Virus record (IMG/VR): IMGVR_UViG_3300027759_000388
Span: 1 to 25,212 of that record
Length of the DNA: 25,212 nucleotides
DNA from: a virus
Reading direction: 5' to 3' (one strand)
Part shown: piece by piece, positions 23,667 to 25,212 of the stretch
How positions within the stretch are numbered: the stretch's first letter is position 1
Layout: each line of letters opens with the position of its first letter
Made by a program: the position numbers and the translations under genes
The notes under the pieces: model-generated
Database searches by the model: none
Told to the model about the DNA's origin: nothing
The model's input: only the letters and a program-made list of their open reading frames with translations

Positions 23667-24200
23667 ATGAACTGTAATTGTCAAGCAACACCTTGTGGAT
23701 GCACTGAAACCACACTCACTTCACCGGTAACAACTGTATGTAACAATGCAGAACCTTGTGAAGAGATAACTAATTTTGAGTGTGTTAACTATACGGGTAA
23801 TAATATTTATACTTTAGGTATTAATACAAATGATAGATTAGATGTTGTTATTAAAAAAATGGCATTATATTTAACTAATCCTAGTTGTTATGATCCTTCA
23901 GCTGCATGTCAAAGTATTAAAGATTTTGAAATCTTAGATATTAAAACTACTGAAGCTAGCATATTTTGGTCTTATCCTCCTGCTCCGGCTGCTATTACAG
24001 CAGTTAAGTTAGAGTATAGTATAGATCCAACATTTGTATCTGGGGTTGTACAAGTACCATTAGCTAGTACTTATACCCAACGGACAATTATTAATTTATT
24101 AGCTAATACAACTTATTACGTAAGAATTAAAACTAGTACATCATTATCTGTAGATTGTTGTACATCTATTACCTTAAGCTTTAAAACATTAACAGTATGA
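23667..24200 (+). CDS. cysteine-rich fibre protein with fibronectin-III-like domain
   Basis: A 177-aa protein. The N-terminus is strikingly Cys-rich (MNCNCQATPCGC, then CNNAEPC), followed by one module like those of the preceding gene (ECVNYTGNNIYTLGINTND, then DVVIKKMALYL, about 39-72). Residues 85-177 look like a fibronectin-III domain: WSYPPAPAAI, VKLEYSIDP, IINLLANTTYYVRIKT. It starts 4 bases after the previous stop and ends in TGA that overlaps the next start (ATGA). It probably uses the same docking module as the 22133 protein and displays an adhesive domain. Cysteines might bind metal or form disulphides once outside the cell. Confidence 0.82.
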   Translation: MNCNCQATPCGCTETTLTSPVTTVCNNAEPCEEITNFECVNYTGNNIYTLGINTNDRLDVVIKKMALYLTNPSCYDPSAACQSIKDFEILDIKTTEASIFWSYPPAPAAITAVKLEYSIDPTFVSGVVQVPLASTYTQRTIINLLANTTYYVRIKTSTSLSVDCCTSITLSFKTLTV

Positions 24201-24637
24201 GCACTTTATATGTAACATTTGTACCTCCGGTACCAACACCTACTCAATATAAGATTAGGTATAAAAGAACAACTGATCCTAGTTATACTGAAGTGATTGT
24301 ACCTAGTACTGGATTAAATCCTGAAGAATTTAATATTACTGGACTTACTAGTGGTGTAGATTATAATGTAGAAGTTCAATCTTATTGTGGTGGTGGAGTA
24401 TATGCAGCTGGATATAATGTTATATCTAATCCAATGGATTGCAGAACTTATGTAATTAATAATACAAGTAGTATTTCAACACAAGATGTATTTTATACAT
24501 TATGTGGAACAACTGAAGAAATAATGAGTTCTATATCACCATTAGGAAGTTTAACTGTTTGTGCGGATAGTAATACCCCACCAAACACTGTAGATCCTGA
24601 TATTACTATAACCCCTGGTGCACTTTGTATACCATAA
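24197..24637 (+). CDS. fibronectin-III-like protein with C-terminal Cys region
   Basis: A 146-aa protein beginning directly with a fibronectin-III-like domain (LYVTFVPPVPTPTQYKIRYK, then FNITGLTSGVDYNVEVQSYC, to about 80), followed by a beta-rich tail with CRTYVIN, LCGTTEEI and TPGALCIP. The start overlaps the previous stop (ATGA), so translation is probably coupled. The absence of an N-terminal anchor suggests it works with the preceding protein, perhaps as the distal half of the same appendage. The upstream frame is closed by TAA at 24182-24184 and no slippery heptamer is present, so a frameshift fusion is unlikely. Confidence 0.8.
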   Translation: MSTLYVTFVPPVPTPTQYKIRYKRTTDPSYTEVIVPSTGLNPEEFNITGLTSGVDYNVEVQSYCGGGVYAAGYNVISNPMDCRTYVINNTSSISTQDVFYTLCGTTEEIMSSISPLGSLTVCADSNTPPNTVDPDITITPGALCIP

Positions 24638-24654
24638 TTTAAAAAAATAAAAAA

Positions 24655-24957
24655 ATGCTAACTAAAAGTTTTGACGTTTGGACAAGATCTCTCATTGATA
24701 GATTATATAATGCAACAAGACGTGGTAATGATATTACCCGTACCGTTGCTTTAAGTGGTGCATTGACACCTTTAACTTCTGAATCAGCAGTATATGTAAC
24801 TGTAGTTAATACTACTGGTGCTAACATTAACATAGCAATTAATGGTGGTCCAGCTATTGTAATTCCAGATAAAGCTGGTCTTACTATAGATGTAATAGAT
24901 ACAGGTGTAATTTCTGTATCTGGAACTAACACATTGTCTTATATTGTAAGTAAATAA
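24655..24957 (+). CDS. small beta-rich virion-type protein
   Basis: A 100-aa protein. A basic amphipathic start (MLTKSFDVWTRSLIDRLYNA, then TRRGNDIT) leads into a strand-rich domain, AVYVTVVNTTGANINIAING, ending VSGTNTLSYIVSK. It lies 17 bases after the fibronectin-like gene and 2 bases before the next fibre start. The compact beta fold after an N-terminal helix suggests a small appendage or adaptor. No family recognised. Confidence 0.78.
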   Translation: MLTKSFDVWTRSLIDRLYNATRRGNDITRTVALSGALTPLTSESAVYVTVVNTTGANINIAINGGPAIVIPDKAGLTIDVIDTGVISVSGTNTLSYIVSK

Positions 24958-24959
24958 TC

Positions 24960-25212
24960 ATGGCTAGATACGCTAAATTCTTTTCAGTAGGTGGTGGTGG
25001 TGGTGGATTAACAAATTTCATTGATGGAGTTTGTAATGCTACACAAGCAACAGCTTTCATTGAAGTAATTGGTACAGCAGCAGATATTAACTTTGCTCTT
25101 AAACCAAAAGGTACAGGTGCTATTATTGCAGCTTGTCCAGATGCAACAGCCGTAGGTGGTAATTCACGTGGTCAGTATGCAGTTGATTTACAAATTATAA
25201 GAGCAACAGCTA
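24960..25212 (+). CDS. fibre protein with GGNxRG module (5' part, runs off the window)
   Basis: The first 84 codons of a longer gene. After a Gly-rich start (VGGGGGGLTNF, 10-20) come KPKGTGAIIAACPDATAVGG (49-68) and the module GGNSRGQYAVDLQIIR (66-81), almost the same as in the fibre at 12113 and related to the one at 13960. By analogy a YadA-like Gly/Asn repeat shaft and a tip domain should follow. The anchor motif of the earlier fibres is absent, so it docks differently. The start is 2 bases after the previous stop. Confidence 0.82.
   Translation, partial: MARYAKFFSVGGGGGGLTNFIDGVCNATQATAFIEVIGTAADINFALKPKGTGAIIAACPDATAVGGNSRGQYAVDLQIIRATA

Noticed and set aside
24180-24200. Programmed -1 frameshift joining the 23667 and 24197 frames
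   Set aside because: The -1 frame is open only from 24185, no canonical slippery heptamer is in register, and ATGA overlap explains the layout as coupled starts.
1-25212. Reassigned TAG (glutamine) code, known from some crAss-like phages
   Set aside because: All long late genes are full length in the standard code with no in-frame TAG. Rare TAG stops alone are explained by strong TAA preference.
1-25212. tRNA or rRNA genes
   Set aside because: No cloverleaf with a GTTCRA-type T arm and CCA-end context was found in the intergenic gaps, all of which are short.

Overview
The window reads as the late (virion) gene block of an AT-rich tailed double-stranded DNA phage (Caudoviricetes) that infects a Bacteroidota host. 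All genes that can be supported lie on the + strand, are tightly packed, and almost all end in TAA. Starts are usually preceded by A/T-rich stretches such as AATAAATAAAATG rather than a Shine-Dalgarno box, and at least one good Bacteroidota-type promoter (TTG, 21 nt, TATATTTG) is visible. The packaging, portal, capsid and connector set and several small conserved-looking proteins resemble crAss-like phages (Crassvirales) or close relatives. That assignment is from memory of protein families and was not searched.

Layout. 1-2954: packaging genes, namely a possible 3' end of an upstream gene, two small genes and the large terminase. 2954-3652: a 53-aa small gene overlapped by a free-standing GIY-YIG homing endonuclease. 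3652-9391: portal, candidate scaffold and major capsid protein. 9408-15519: a hairpin, a small membrane protein, then a fibre block. Three fibre proteins share an N-terminal anchor motif, two carry long YadA-head-like repeats, a fourth is an anchorless paralogue, and two small proteins sit among them. 15619-17525: a conserved late protein, a 47-aa basic protein, a strong hairpin and a candidate head-tail connector (ring) protein. 17537-18909: an unexpected two-gene cassette, an LCIB-like beta-carbonic anhydrase homologue overlapping (TAATG) a Dps-like ferritin-fold protein. 18960-20605: a second, probably abundant virion protein carrying an inserted two-repeat beta domain, closed by a textbook terminator. 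20661-25212: small conserved and cysteine-rich proteins, a promoter-driven 146-aa gene, three cysteine-rich fibre or tail-tip proteins (two with fibronectin-III-like domains), a small beta-rich protein, and the start of another fibre paralogue that runs off the window.

How it fits together. The terminase cuts DNA and drives it through the portal into a shell built by the capsid protein, probably on the scaffold. The connector protein closes the head. Fibre proteins with alternative distal domains probably share one anchoring site on the virion. The carbonic anhydrase/Dps-like pair is the most unusual content. Its place among late structural genes suggests that it is virion-borne or made late in infection, for CO2/bicarbonate or pH handling together with iron or peroxide handling. 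That functional reading is inference. No RNA gene, CRISPR array, integrase or transposon is seen, and no intergenic gap exceeds about 115 bases.
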